DNA of 64,000 nucleotides from Bryobacteraceae bacterium (GCA_023384675.1 JAHDVK010000005.1:186001-250000), one strand, 5' to 3'. Shown: positions 27,485 to 36,701, numbered from the stretch's first letter. The notes: generated by a model not told the origin, from the letters alone. Numbers and translations are program-made.

Positions 27485-28942
27485 TTAGAGTTCGGCGGCG
27501 AGGCGGCGTGCCTCCCGTTCGATACCGCGCAGCATTCCACCGAAGACGAAGTGATGGAGCGGCGCGACTGCATACCAATAGAGCAGGCCGAACAACCCGC
27601 GGGGTTCAAACAGCGCCCTTTGGGTGAGTTCGCATCCGGACCGAGGGGTTGGATTGACGAGGAACTCGAGCCGGGCTTCACCGGGCAGCTTCATTTCGGC
27701 GCGCAGCGCCAGGCGGCGGTCGCGCTCCAGGCCCACGACGCGCCAGAAATCAAGCGCCTCGCCATAGCCGACTGTCTCGGGATCCCGGCGTCCGCGCCGC
27801 AAGCCTGGGCCGCCCACCAGCAGGTCGATCCAGCCACGGAGTTTCCAGAGCCAGCCGGCCGCATACCAGCCATGTCCTCCGCCCACGCGGCAGACCGCCC
27901 GGTACACGGCCCAATCCGGGGCTTCGATGCGCAGCTTTCGTTCGTCGCGAAACACCTTGCCGCCGGCCCAATCCGGGTCGCCGGGAATTGCGCCGGCCAT
28001 GGACCAGGACGTGGGGACGTCGCGGGCGGCGATTCTCTTGCGCGCCTCGTCGATGGCCTCGCGAACCGTCAGCAGCGGTTGCGGAATGAGTTCGGCGATG
28101 CGCCGGTCGCGGCAGACAACCGGATTTCTCAGCCCTTCGGCGAGAGGTTTTGCGATGTCCTTGCTGAGCGGCGTGACCAGGTGGATCCAGTACGAGCTCA
28201 ATCGGGGAGTCAGAATGGGCAGCGGAATCACGATGCGCCGCCGCAACCCCAGGGACTCCGCCATCTCGCGCATCAGATCGCGATACGTGACGATCTCCGA
28301 ACCACCGATGTCGAAAACACCCCCCACTGTGGCGGCCGATTCCAGAACGCCCGTCAGGTAGCCGATGACATTTCGAATGGCAATCGGCTGACAAGGTGTG
28401 GACACCCATTTCGGAGTCACCATGATGGGAAGTCGCTCGACCAGATACCGCAGGATTTCGAACGACGCCGAACCGGAACCGATGATCATCGCGGCGCGCA
28501 GCACGGTCACGGGAATTCCAGTGGAGCCGAGGGCCTGCTCGACTTCGCGCCGGGAGGACAGATGTTCGCTGAGATCCGGTCCGGTTTCCCCGAGTCCGCC
28601 CAGATAAATGATGCGGCTGACCTGAGCGGTTCTGGCGGCTTCTGCGAAAGACCGCGCCAGCACTTGATCGTGGCGGGCGTAGTCTCCGCCGGCGGACATC
28701 ATGGAGTGGACCAGGTAGTAAGCCGCCTCGACTCCGTCAAGAGACTCCGCCAAGGGCGTCTCGTTCGTCAGGTCAGCGCGAACGATTTCCACATTGGGGT
28801 GCGATGACCAGGCCCGGCCAGTTAACTTTCCCGGGCTTCGGACGAGGCAGCGGACCCGGTAGCCCAGTTCGAGGAGGCGCGGGACGAGGCGGCCGCCGAC
28901 ATAGCCGGTCGCGCCAGTCACGGCGATGAGGGATGGGTTCAC
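27485..28942 (-). CDS. SDR-family NAD(P)-binding protein with DUF2867 domain
   Basis: The 485-residue protein starts at GTG 28942, just before LIAVTGATGYVGGRL; the stretch upstream belongs to the preceding gene. Residues about 5-320 are an atypical/extended SDR (nucleotide motif GATGYVGG, YLVHSM, IIYLGGLGE). Residues about 330-485 are DUF2867 (FRVVGLERDRRLALRAEMKLPG, RALFEPRGLFGLLYWYAVAPLH), a START-like domain ending in a membrane-proximal helix. It may act on a lipid or quinone. GTG overlaps the upstream stop as GTGA (28939-28942). Confidence 0.87.
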   Translation of the reverse strand: MNPSLIAVTGATGYVGGRLVPRLLELGYRVRCLVRSPGKLTGRAWSSHPNVEIVRADLTNETPLAESLDGVEAAYYLVHSMMSAGGDYARHDQVLARSFAEAARTAQVSRIIYLGGLGETGPDLSEHLSSRREVEQALGSTGIPVTVLRAAMIIGSGSASFEILRYLVERLPIMVTPKWVSTPCQPIAIRNVIGYLTGVLESAATVGGVFDIGGSEIVTYRDLMREMAESLGLRRRIVIPLPILTPRLSSYWIHLVTPLSKDIAKPLAEGLRNPVVCRDRRIAELIPQPLLTVREAIDEARKRIAARDVPTSWSMAGAIPGDPDWAGGKVFRDERKLRIEAPDWAVYRAVCRVGGGHGWYAAGWLWKLRGWIDLLVGGPGLRRGRRDPETVGYGEALDFWRVVGLERDRRLALRAEMKLPGEARLEFLVNPTPRSGCELTQRALFEPRGLFGLLYWYAVAPLHHFVFGGMLRGIEREARRLAAEL

Positions 28943-29133
28943 AGAATGCGCCAACCCCGGTATATCACTTGGAAGCGCATCCCGGGTGGCGCCCAACGCC
29001 TCATGGGCCAAAATAGGCGGCCGAAATGAATGGCCGCCCGCAATGTGTCAATGCGGATTTGAAGAAGGCGTAACGTGCCGGTCAAATGCGCGTGCTGTCC
29101 GCCGTTCTCCAGATGCAGGTCGAAATCAACCAT
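28939..29133 (-). CDS. 64-residue protein in SDR operon
   Basis: This small gene reads MVDFDLHLENGGQHAHLTG and ends in MRFQVIYRGWRIL. I do not recognise it. Its ATG overlaps the 72-residue gene by 8 nt, and its stop overlaps the SDR start (GTGA), so all three share translation signals. This argues that it is real, although it is short and basic. Function unknown. Confidence 0.55.
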   Translation of the reverse strand: MVDFDLHLENGGQHAHLTGTLRLLQIRIDTLRAAIHFGRLFWPMRRWAPPGMRFQVIYRGWRIL

Positions 29134-29344
29134 TCGAAGGGGTGGAGGCGTCGCGCGTGCGGACGCGCAGCGTGCCGTTAACGCGCCACAGGGCGTACTC
29201 GGGCGTTGCCGACGTGGAGCTGGGGACATGCACCGCCAGATTATCGAACTCGTAGGTGATCTCGGCGCCGCGGCCGGTCAGTTTGTCAAAAAGTCCAATG
29301 GCCAGTTCAGGCCAAGTTTTGGTTTCGTTGATAGGTTGTTCCAT
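29126..29344 (-). CDS. 72-residue conserved-looking protein of unknown function
   Basis: The protein MEQPINETKTWPELAIGLFD... has a balanced composition with a LTGRGAEITYEFDNLAVHVPSS strand segment and ends RVNGTLRVRTRD. It looks like a small all-beta protein; I recall similar small proteins in this phylum but cannot name a family. It is first of a coupled three-gene set with the 64-residue gene and the SDR. gdhA ends 92 nt upstream on the same strand. Confidence 0.65.
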   Translation of the reverse strand: MEQPINETKTWPELAIGLFDKLTGRGAEITYEFDNLAVHVPSSTSATPEYALWRVNGTLRVRTRDASTPSNG

Positions 29345-29435
29345 GTTCGATCAGATGCGCCCCGGCATGGGTGGGGGAGAAAAAAAGAATGGGCGTGGCA
29401 AGTCCGCGGGCCCAGCCACGCCCAGACAGGCGATG

Positions 29436-30728
29436 CTATGCGTAAATACCGCGCAATTTGATCGCGAAGGCGACGCGATCGAGCGCCAGCATATAGGCGG
29501 CGGTGCGGTTGTTGACGCCGTGCTGTTCGGCGTATTTCACCACGTCCTTGAAGGAGTTGACCATGATCTCTTCGAGGCGGCCGTTGACGAGCTGTTCATT
29601 CCAGAAGTAGCCCTGGCGGTCCTGGACCCACTCGAAGTAGGAGACGGTGACGCCGCCGGCGTTGGCGAGGATGTCAGGCATGACGAACACGCCGCGCTCT
29701 TCGAGGATGCGGTCGGCGGCTGCCGTCGTGGGGCCGTTGGCGCCTTCGCACAGGATTTTCGCTTTGACCTTGTGCGCATTGCCGGAATGAATTACGTTTT
29801 CCTTGGCGGCGGGCAGGAGCACGTCGCAATCCAGGTAGAGCGCCTCCTGGCGGTCGATGGGCTCGGAGCCCGGGAACCCGGTGATGGAGCCGGTGGATTT
29901 GCGGTGCTGTTCGAGGGCGGCAACGTCAATGCCGTGCGGATTATAGATCGCGCCATCCCATTCAATGACGGCGATGATTTTCATTCCGGTTTTTTGCATC
30001 AGGATCGATGCTTTCCCGCCGACGTTGCCGAACCCTTGCACAACCACGCGAGTTTGCGCGGGCTCCATGTGGAATTTGCGTAACGCCTGCAAAGTGACGA
30101 AGAGGCATCCGCGTCCGGTGGCTTCGGGCCGGCCTCGCGACCCGCCGAGATTGAGCGGCTTGCCCGTGACCACCGCGGTGACCGTAGTGCGCTTGTGCAT
30201 GGAATAGGTGTCCATGATCCACGCCATGGTCTGTTCGTTGGTGTTTATGTCGGGCGCGGGCACGTCCCGTTCGGGTCCGATCACGTCGATGAGTTCGGCG
30301 GTGTAGCGGCGCGTGATGCGTTCGAGTTCGTTCTGCGAAAGCACCATCGGGTCGCAAATCACGCCGCCCTTGCCGCCGCCGAAGGGGATATTGACCACGG
30401 CGCATTTCCAGGTCATCCAGGAGGCGAGGGCGCGGACTTCATCGAGCGTAACGTCTGGCGCGAACCGGATGCCGCCCTTGGCTGGTCCGCGCGCGAGGGA
30501 GTGTTGGACGCGGTAGCCCGTAAATACTTCCAGGCGGCCGTCGTCGAGTTGCACCGGGATGTTGACGGTAATCTCCATGCCCGGTGTGCGCAGGACTTTT
30601 CTCATACCGTCATCCAAACCGAGCCGGGCCGCGGCTTCGTTGAAGCGCGCTTCGGCGGCCAGCCAGGGGTTGAATTCCCGTTCGAGATCAGCCTGCGTCG
30701 TGGGATTGGCTGCTTCGAGGATCATCAA
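29436..30728 (-). CDS. gdhA: Glutamate dehydrogenase family protein
   Basis: The 430-residue hexameric-type Glu/Leu/Phe/Val dehydrogenase interconverts glutamate and 2-oxoglutarate. Substrate residues are in GPAKGGIRF and PFGGGKGGV (catalytic Lys), with Asp in PAPDINT; the cofactor fold is [14 protein letters not shown]. The specificity-like [12 protein letters not shown] and CEGANGPTT are canonical. The start is ATG 30728 or ATG 30725. Divergent from the gene at 30806 with a 77-bp gap. Confidence 0.95.
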   Translation of the reverse strand: MMILEAANPTTQADLEREFNPWLAAEARFNEAAARLGLDDGMRKVLRTPGMEITVNIPVQLDDGRLEVFTGYRVQHSLARGPAKGGIRFAPDVTLDEVRALASWMTWKCAVVNIPFGGGKGGVICDPMVLSQNELERITRRYTAELIDVIGPERDVPAPDINTNEQTMAWIMDTYSMHKRTTVTAVVTGKPLNLGGSRGRPEATGRGCLFVTLQALRKFHMEPAQTRVVVQGFGNVGGKASILMQKTGMKIIAVIEWDGAIYNPHGIDVAALEQHRKSTGSITGFPGSEPIDRQEALYLDCDVLLPAAKENVIHSGNAHKVKAKILCEGANGPTTAAADRILEERGVFVMPDILANAGGVTVSYFEWVQDRQGYFWNEQLVNGRLEEIMVNSFKDVVKYAEQHGVNNRTAAYMLALDRVAFAIKLRGIYA

Positions 30729-30805
30729 AGACCTCCATATCCATTATCCGCCGGGTATGAAGCCGGCGGCAAGCAAATTGGAGGAGCGGTTATTCTGAAA
30801 AAACA

Positions 30806-31537
30806 ATGCAAAGCCAAAGTGTTTCCCGGCGGGCCTGGCTGGCGGCGGCGCTCGCCTGGCCGGCGCTGGCCGCGCAACGGAGGCGGATCTTGGCTGGGAT
30901 CGAGTTCCAGTGGATCGAGCACAGCCCTTCGCCCCGCCGGTACCTGCTGATTCACGGCAACGAACATACGGCGCGCGAAGTGCTGCAAGCGCATATGCAA
31001 GGGCGGCGCGGGCGGGCGCTGCTGGTGACCGGCCAGGAGCGTTGGGTGACGGTGCGGGGCTTACGGCTGGACCCGAACCGGATGTTTTCGCGCGAGGGGG
31101 CGCGGCGGAATCTGCATCTGCTGAATCCGGCAGCGGGCAGGGCGGCGGTCGAGGGGACGCTGGATTGGCTGGACCGCGAGAAGAAGGCGCTGCTGGCGGA
31201 GCTGCTGCCGCCGCGCGGGGGGCTGATTGTCTCGATGCACAATAATGCATCGGGGTATTCGCTGGAATCGGAGGTGGGCATCAGCGAGAGCGTGTGGCTG
31301 CCATCGCGGGGCACGCCGCACGATTTCATCCTGGCGACGAGCGGGGCCGACTTCGGGATCCTGGAGCGCTCGCCGTTCAACGCGCTGCTGCAAGAAAGGC
31401 CGCGGGGGGAGGATGACGGCTCTTTGTCGAGGCTGTGCGCGGCGCGCGGGGTCCGGTACGTGAACATCGAAGCCCGGATCGGACACGAGGCGGAGCAGCG
31501 CGCAATGCTGGAGTGGCTCGAGCGGCACCTGCCGTGA
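30806..31537 (+). CDS. Exported zinc-carboxypeptidase-like (M14/AstE-like) protein
   Basis: A 243-residue protein with a Tat-like export signal (SRRAWLAAALAWPALAAQ). It keeps the M14 zinc layout in small form: H50xxE53 in LIHGNEHT, N91-R92 in LDPNRMF, H145 in VSMHNNA and Glu in NIEARIGHE near residue 222. The family removes C-terminal residues or acyl groups; AstE-like members are of this size. Substrate unknown. It precedes the aquaglyceroporin gene by 16 nt. Confidence 0.72.
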   Translation: MQSQSVSRRAWLAAALAWPALAAQRRRILAGIEFQWIEHSPSPRRYLLIHGNEHTAREVLQAHMQGRRGRALLVTGQERWVTVRGLRLDPNRMFSREGARRNLHLLNPAAGRAAVEGTLDWLDREKKALLAELLPPRGGLIVSMHNNASGYSLESEVGISESVWLPSRGTPHDFILATSGADFGILERSPFNALLQERPRGEDDGSLSRLCAARGVRYVNIEARIGHEAEQRAMLEWLERHLP

Positions 31538-31543
31538 TAGTAT
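31538..31543 (+). promoter_or_regulatory. -10-like element before aquaglyceroporin
   Basis: TAGTAT ends 10 nt before the ATG at 31554 and overlaps the stop of the preceding gene. No -35 is obvious. It fits the short-leader pattern seen at other starts here. Confidence 0.3.
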
Positions 31544-31553
31544 CCTCGAATTT

Positions 31554-32327
31554 ATGTCCTCACGTCGCCTGACGGCTGAACTGATTGCCGAGTTCATCGG
31601 CACGATGTTGATCCTGCTTTTTGGGGCGGGGGTGGTGGCCATGGTGGTGCTATTCGCCAAAGGCGAGCCGGGAGAGGTGGTTCATGGCGGCTACACGAAC
31701 ATCACGCTCGGCTGGGGTTTAGGGGTGATGTTCGGGGTGTATGCGGCGGGGCGCGTGAGCGGCGCGCATCTGAACCCGGCGGTGACGCTGGCACTGGCGC
31801 TGTTCCGGGGTTTCGCATGGAGCAAGGCCGCGCCGTATGTGCTGGCGCAAACCGCTGGCGCGTTCGCCGGGGCGGCGCTGGTGTACTTCAACTACCGCGA
31901 GGCGTTCCGGCAATTTGATCCTCTTCTGGAGAAAACCGCGGGGGTTTTTTGCACATTTCCCGCGTTTCCGGGCGCGCCGTCGGCGGGCTTCTTCGATCAG
32001 GTTCTGGGAACGGCCCTGTTGCTGTTTCTGATTTTCGCGGTGACCGACGAGCGCAATGTTTCGCTTTCCCCCGGCCTCGCACCGGTGGTCATCGGCTTGA
32101 TCGTGGTGGCCATCGGCATCAGTTTCGGCGCGCTGCACGGCTATGCGATCAACCCGGCGCGGGATCTGGGGCCGAGGCTGTTTACGGTGCTGGCCGGTTT
32201 TCCGAACAACGGATTGACCGACGGCACGCACGTCTGGTGGATTCCCATCGCGGGCCCGCTGCTGGGCGGCGTGCTGGGCGCGGGCGCGTACGAATGGGCG
32301 ATCCGCCGCTTCCTGCCCGAAGCTTGA
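31554..32327 (+). CDS. MIP-family channel, aquaglyceroporin type
   Basis: A 257-residue integral membrane protein with six helices and two half-helix loops. The two NPA boxes are HLNPAVTLALALF and YAINPARDLGPRLF. The Asp after the second NPAR favours the glycerol-facilitator (GlpF) branch over strict water channels. It should pass glycerol or other small neutral solutes across the inner membrane. No glycerol kinase is adjacent; glycerate-based solute genes are about 5 kb downstream. Confidence 0.92.
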   Translation: MSSRRLTAELIAEFIGTMLILLFGAGVVAMVVLFAKGEPGEVVHGGYTNITLGWGLGVMFGVYAAGRVSGAHLNPAVTLALALFRGFAWSKAAPYVLAQTAGAFAGAALVYFNYREAFRQFDPLLEKTAGVFCTFPAFPGAPSAGFFDQVLGTALLLFLIFAVTDERNVSLSPGLAPVVIGLIVVAIGISFGALHGYAINPARDLGPRLFTVLAGFPNNGLTDGTHVWWIPIAGPLLGGVLGAGAYEWAIRRFLPEA

Positions 32328-32361
32328 GTCGTATCATGGAAGGTGGAAAAGGAGGCGCGCC

Positions 32362-32877
32362 GTGTTCTTTCACCTCACTGAACTCGAACACCATCCGATT
32401 CACTTCGACGTGAATTTTGCGCCCGGGGAGATCGACCTGGGCGAGGAACTCGCGCAGAAGGGCTCGCTGCATGCCGCCGGTACCGCCGAACTGCTGCCGA
32501 ATACGCTGGGAGAAATCCGGCTGCGCGGGCGGGTGGAAGCTTCCGTCGAGGGCATCTGCTCGCTGTGCCTGGAAGCCGCCGGCGCGAACGTCGCTTCGCC
32601 ATTCGATCTCTTCTACCGGCCCGCGCCCAGGAAGACCGCCCATGCGGAAATCCACCTCGAAGAGGGCGAGATCGACTTGTCCTTCTACACAGGCGACGGA
32701 GTGCAGCTTGAGGAGGCCATCCGGGACTTCGTGCTGCTTTCACTGCCTATGCGTCTCACCTGCAGCGAGGACTGCCTGGGACTCTGTCCGCACTGCGGCT
32801 CCAATCGCAACACCGCCGCGTGCAGTTGCCGCGCCGAACAGGTCGACGATCGCTGGGCGGCGCTGCGCAACCTCTGA
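32362..32877 (+). CDS. DUF177 (YceD) family protein
   Basis: The 171-residue protein matches DUF177, whose E. coli member YceD affects 23S rRNA accumulation. Signatures are GEIRLRGRVEASVEGICSLCLE (first Cys pair), FDLFYRP, LEEAIRDFVLLSLPMRLTCSEDCLGLCPHCG and a final CSC; the cysteines suggest a metal site. The start is GTG at 32362 after AAGGAGG at 32348-32354. In most genomes rpmF and plsX follow; here they do not, and a DUF1841-like gene follows by 20 nt instead. Confidence 0.9.
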   Translation: MFFHLTELEHHPIHFDVNFAPGEIDLGEELAQKGSLHAAGTAELLPNTLGEIRLRGRVEASVEGICSLCLEAAGANVASPFDLFYRPAPRKTAHAEIHLEEGEIDLSFYTGDGVQLEEAIRDFVLLSLPMRLTCSEDCLGLCPHCGSNRNTAACSCRAEQVDDRWAALRNL

Positions 32878-32897
32878 ACCCCAAGCGGAGAAGCAGC

Positions 32898-33296
32898 ATG
32901 AAATACGACCCCTTGAAAGCGCCGGATCCGAAAGAATGGCTCAGCCTGGATGAGGGCGAGCGGATCGTCCTGGCGGAGGACTACCATGTTCGCGAGCGCA
33001 TCCAGATTCCCGGGTTGCGCGCGCACGCGGTCATCCATTCCGTCGTGGAGACGCAGGTCGCGGAAGGCGACCAATTGCCTGTCAAGGCCACGTTGTCCCG
33101 GTTGATGGCCGAGGGGCTGGACCGGCACGATGCGATTCACGCCATCGGCAGTGTGCTGTTGAGGCATATGCAGAGGTTGTTCCAGCAGGTGCAGATGCCG
33201 GGCGACCCCAATGAGCGCTATTACGCGGAACTCAAAGCTCTCACCCCGGAGTCCTGGCAATTGGACTTCAGCGAACCGGACGAATCCAAGTGGTAG
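32898..33296 (+). CDS. DUF1841-like protein
   Basis: A 132-residue soluble protein from ATG 32898: EWLSLDEGERIVLAEDYH, HAVIHSVVETQVAEGDQLPVKATLSRLMAEGLDRHDAIHAIGSVL, then a short acidic end. The His-rich helical core (LDRHDAIHAI) resembles DUF1841 and related small conserved proteins. Function unknown. Probably co-transcribed with the DUF177 gene. The convergent gene starts its stop 7 nt away. Confidence 0.75.
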   Translation: MKYDPLKAPDPKEWLSLDEGERIVLAEDYHVRERIQIPGLRAHAVIHSVVETQVAEGDQLPVKATLSRLMAEGLDRHDAIHAIGSVLLRHMQRLFQQVQMPGDPNERYYAELKALTPESWQLDFSEPDESKW

Positions 33297-33303
33297 GCGG
33301 GAA

Positions 33304-34584
33304 TTAGCGGCGTTCCGCGGCGAGTTCGGGCGCCGCGGCGCCCACCACCCACTTCATCTTCAGGCCCCTGGGGACCATGGGCCGATTCGCATCCCAAAGC
33401 AGAATCCCTTGCCCCTTGCTGACCTCGCGCACCAGGACTTCGGCGCGCGCGCCGTGCCGGCGTGAGAAGTTCGGATCCAGCCGCTTGGCCTGGCGGATGA
33501 CGCCGCGGCGCAACTCCACATCCACCATGGTGGCCTGCACCGGCAGTGTCTCGCCGTCTGATTCGAAGGCGGTCAATTCGAAACCGATCTCATAGGCGGG
33601 AACCGGGATCTCTTCGCGGCGCAAGCGCGCCACCAGCCCGTGGATCAGCGTTCCGGCCGGCAGTAGCGCGCCGGAGGCCGCCTCGACGGGCTTGAGCAGC
33701 CTCGCGCGGATGGAATCGCCCGGCGAAGCGAGTTCCGGGCGGAGGTCCTCATCCAACTGCAGCTCGAGTATCGCGCCCGGTTCGAGCACAGTGAGGCTCA
33801 CGGGCGCTTCCTCGGGGTTCTCGACTAGCTCCTCGCCGACGAGCGACGCCTCGGCCGTAAACCGGCGGCACTCGCCGAAGTACGCGCGGTTGAGCCTCTC
33901 CACGCCCTCAACGGTTACCAGCAGCAGGGTTGCCTGGACAGGCAGCAGCGGAGTGGCGCTCCGCACCTCGGTGCGCCGGTAGATCACGCGGGTGTCCGCC
34001 TGTGCCAGCGCCAGTTTTTCAGGGATGTCGTAGGCCTGGATCTCGAGTTCGATCAGGTCCAGGTTCTCCGCATCGACATAAAACGTACCCTGGAACGCGA
34101 CGCGCTCGGCGGTGCTGCCCATCCGCAACGTGTAGACGCTCTCCTCCTTCGGCACGTCGTAGGCGAACTCAAACACCTTGCGGCCATCGCGCTCGCTTTC
34201 GCCGGCGAACCCTGCGCGCAACCGGCGCCCGCCGAAGACCTGCCGCGCCATCAGGCCGAATTCGCCCGAGTTGATCACGCCGTAACGCGCATGCGCGGCG
34301 AGCGAACCCTCCACCACGCCGGTCCCGTCTTGCTTTGCGTACACCTCCTGTCCGCCCGCGACGCCAACGAGAAACCGCAGCGTGTCCTCCGGCTTCCAGG
34401 GACTCTCGCTGCCGCCCCGGCTGAAGCGGTCGACGCGGTGCGCGCAGACATAGTCGGGCAGGGAGTCCAATTCCGCCCTCGTTTTGGCGAAAAATCGTTC
34501 TAACAGCTCCGGAGGCTCGGCTTCGGCGCAAACGGCCCCGCAGGCGAGAAAAAGCACCGCCCACGACCCAGATGAGTGTGCCAT
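33304..34584 (-). CDS. Exported protein of unknown function
   Basis: This 426-residue protein has a signal peptide (SWAVLFLACGAVCAEA). The N-terminal two-thirds are beta-rich (VFEFAYDVPKEESVYTLRM, GTFYVDAENLDLIELEIQAYDIP), like outer-membrane lipoprotein-sorting type domains. The C-terminal third resembles a pilus/TrbI-type beta segment (SPGDSIRARLLKPVEAASGALLPAGTLIHGLV). I do not know the family name, but the architecture is frequent in Acidobacteria. It lies between the DUF1841-like gene and the two-component system. Confidence 0.78.
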   Translation of the reverse strand: MAHSSGSWAVLFLACGAVCAEAEPPELLERFFAKTRAELDSLPDYVCAHRVDRFSRGGSESPWKPEDTLRFLVGVAGGQEVYAKQDGTGVVEGSLAAHARYGVINSGEFGLMARQVFGGRRLRAGFAGESERDGRKVFEFAYDVPKEESVYTLRMGSTAERVAFQGTFYVDAENLDLIELEIQAYDIPEKLALAQADTRVIYRRTEVRSATPLLPVQATLLLVTVEGVERLNRAYFGECRRFTAEASLVGEELVENPEEAPVSLTVLEPGAILELQLDEDLRPELASPGDSIRARLLKPVEAASGALLPAGTLIHGLVARLRREEIPVPAYEIGFELTAFESDGETLPVQATMVDVELRRGVIRQAKRLDPNFSRRHGARAEVLVREVSKGQGILLWDANRPMVPRGLKMKWVVGAAAPELAAERR

Positions 34585-34591
34585 TGGCGAG

Positions 34592-34619
34592 ATTATATGG
34601 CCAAAAACGCCGCGGGCAA
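34592..34619 (-). promoter_or_regulatory. Consensus promoter, probably leaderless
   Basis: On the minus strand TTGCCC (34619-34614), a 16-nt spacer and a perfect TATAAT (34597-34592) precede the ATG at 34584 by only 7 nt. Transcription would therefore start at or next to the A of the start codon. This is the best promoter match in the window. Confidence 0.6.
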
Positions 34620-34687
34620 AGAGAAAAATGACTGGAGCGGAAAGATTCTCCGCGGTTCTGCCCGTTCTTCGCCGGTGATGCCCTGAA

Positions 34688-35338
34688 TCAGGCGATAATC
34701 TTCTTCCGCACCGCGTAGAGCACCAGTTCGGCCGTGTTGTGCAGATTCAGTTTTTGCATGATGCGGGTGCGGTGAGTTTCGACCGTGTACACGCTGAGGT
34801 TGAGCAATTGCGCCACGTCCTTGTTCGAGCGGCCCTCGGCAAGTAGTTGCAGAACCTGCTTCTCGCGGTCGGTCAGCAGCGAATAGCTGTCCTGCTGGCC
34901 TTTCTGCTGGAGGTTGCGCATATAGTCTTCGAGCAGCGTTTGCGCGATCACCGGCGAGAAGAAGGGCTTGCCTTGCGCCACTACGCGGATGGCCTGCACG
35001 AGGTGCTCCTCGGCATTGTCCTTCAGGATGTAGCCGCGCGCGCCGGCCTCCAGCGAACGCAGAATGTAGCTTTCGTCGCTATGCATCGACAGAATCAGGA
35101 CACCGCTGTTCGGGCTGGCCTTGATCGACTGGGCGGTGGCGTCGATGCCGTTGAGCTGAGGCATGGCGATATCCATCACGATGACGTCGGGCTGCAGGTC
35201 CTTGGCGAGCCGGACGGCCTCGCGCCCATCGCTCGCTTCGCCCACGACGGTGATGTCATCCTCCTGCTCGACCAGGAAGCGCAGCCCTTTGCGCACCACG
35301 CCATGGTCGTCGGCCAGCAAAACCTTAATTGCACTCAT
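34688..35338 (-). CDS. NarL/FixJ-family response regulator
   Basis: A 216-residue regulator. The receiver (1-120) has the acidic pair ADD, the phospho-acceptor Asp in PDVIVMDIAMPQL, and Lys in YILKD. The LuxR-type helix-turn-helix (about 150-210) reads LTDREKQVLQLLAEGRSNKDVAQLLNLSVYTVETHRTRIMQKLNL. Partner kinase is encoded directly upstream with ATGA overlap. Targets unknown. Confidence 0.95.
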   Translation of the reverse strand: MSAIKVLLADDHGVVRKGLRFLVEQEDDITVVGEASDGREAVRLAKDLQPDVIVMDIAMPQLNGIDATAQSIKASPNSGVLILSMHSDESYILRSLEAGARGYILKDNAEEHLVQAIRVVAQGKPFFSPVIAQTLLEDYMRNLQQKGQQDSYSLLTDREKQVLQLLAEGRSNKDVAQLLNLSVYTVETHRTRIMQKLNLHNTAELVLYAVRKKIIA

Positions 35339-36672
35339 GCAGCGAGTCTCCGGGGAATACTGATTTCGATCATCGTCCCCTGTCCCGGCTGCGAATCGAG
35401 CAGGAAGCCCGCCCCCATCTCGCGGGCGCGCTCCTCGATACCGACCAAGCCCAGCCCGCGGCCGCGGGCGTCCAAGGGATCCATGCCTTTACCGTTGTCT
35501 TCCACTCTTAGCATGACACCTTGATCGCCCGCCGTGAGCGCGATGCGGATCTCCGACGCGCTGGCGTGCTTCGTGATGTTCGTGAGCGCCTCCTGGACAA
35601 TGCGGAACAGGCTGGTGCGGTCGCCCTCCGTCAGACCGTTCAGCGATCCTTCGATGCTGACATGCGCCGGGACGCCCGTGCGGCGGGCGAACTCCCTCGC
35701 CTGCCACTCGATGGCGGGGCCCAGCCCGAAGTCGTCGAGGATCGACGGGCGCAAGCCCATCGCCAGGTCGCGGACCGTTTTCATCGTTTGCTCGGCGAGG
35801 CCTTTCGCCTCGCGCACGTGCGATTCGAACGTGTCACGCTCTTCGAAGGGGATCCGGCCCAGATTGGCGATCTCCACGCGCAGCGCCGTGATCTGCTGGC
35901 CCACTTGATCGTGCAGTTCACGGGAAAGCGCGCGCCGCTCGTCCTCCTGCGCTTTCACCAACTGCTGGCTCAGCCTGCGCAGTTCACGTTCGGCATCGGC
36001 CGCCCGTTGCTGGTTCAGTTCCGCCTTCTTCTCGAGCCGTAGAATCCAAGTGGTGCTGAGGCCCGCCACGAGCACGCTCAGGACCAGGACGATTGCCGTC
36101 AACCTTCTGAGCCAGGTCTGAAAATCGGCTTGGGAGGCCTCAAGCCGCTCGCGCGCCCGCCGCAAGTTAGCCTCATTGATGGACTCCACCTGCGCCGCCA
36201 GATCGCTGATGGCCTTCCGGCGGTTCAACAGCACCGAGCGAACGTAATTTCCGCTGCGCGCCAGTTTTTCCTCCTGGGTCCATTGGATCGCGGGGCTCAA
36301 CCAGTCGATGTACTCCGTCACCTCCGCGCGCAGCCGGTTCAAAGGCTCGCGATCCACAAACGGCATGCGCGATTCCAGCATCTGCAGATTGCCCTCGATC
36401 TGAACGCGCGTCTCCTCGAGTTGCTCCCGTAGTTCAGCGGAACTGTCGGCGCTGCGATCGAGCAGGTAATCGCGCACGTCCATGCCGATCCGGTAAAGGT
36501 CGACACGAATCTGCGACAACAGCGCCTGCGCCGCCGAATAGGATTCCTGCGCGCTGATCAGATCCCTCTCGATCTGCGCGGCGCGCCGGGTCTGCGATAC
36601 GCCCAGCACCGCCGTCAGCACGATCAGCGTGCCGAAGCCCGCCAGAAGCGAAAAACCCAGCCGCGGCGTCAT
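35335..36672 (-). CDS. HisKA_3 sensor histidine kinase
   Basis: The 445-residue membrane kinase has a first helix at 5-25, a helical extracytoplasmic CHASE3-like sensor (about 30-185), a second helix (LTAIVLVLSVLVAGLSTTWIL) and a short coiled coil. The HisKA_3 domain carries the phospho-His in ALSRELHDQVGQQI; the ATPase domain has N box (VQEALTNITKHA) and G boxes (VEDNGKGMDP, GRGLGLVGIEERA). It pairs with the regulator downstream (overlap 35335-35338). Divergent from the phosphatase gene with 29 bp between starts. Confidence 0.94.
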   Translation of the reverse strand: MTPRLGFSLLAGFGTLIVLTAVLGVSQTRRAAQIERDLISAQESYSAAQALLSQIRVDLYRIGMDVRDYLLDRSADSSAELREQLEETRVQIEGNLQMLESRMPFVDREPLNRLRAEVTEYIDWLSPAIQWTQEEKLARSGNYVRSVLLNRRKAISDLAAQVESINEANLRRARERLEASQADFQTWLRRLTAIVLVLSVLVAGLSTTWILRLEKKAELNQQRAADAERELRRLSQQLVKAQEDERRALSRELHDQVGQQITALRVEIANLGRIPFEERDTFESHVREAKGLAEQTMKTVRDLAMGLRPSILDDFGLGPAIEWQAREFARRTGVPAHVSIEGSLNGLTEGDRTSLFRIVQEALTNITKHASASEIRIALTAGDQGVMLRVEDNGKGMDPLDARGRGLGLVGIEERAREMGAGFLLDSQPGQGTMIEISIPRRLAA

Positions 36673-36701
36673 AAGCCGGAATACCTTGCTATGTTGGATT
36701 C

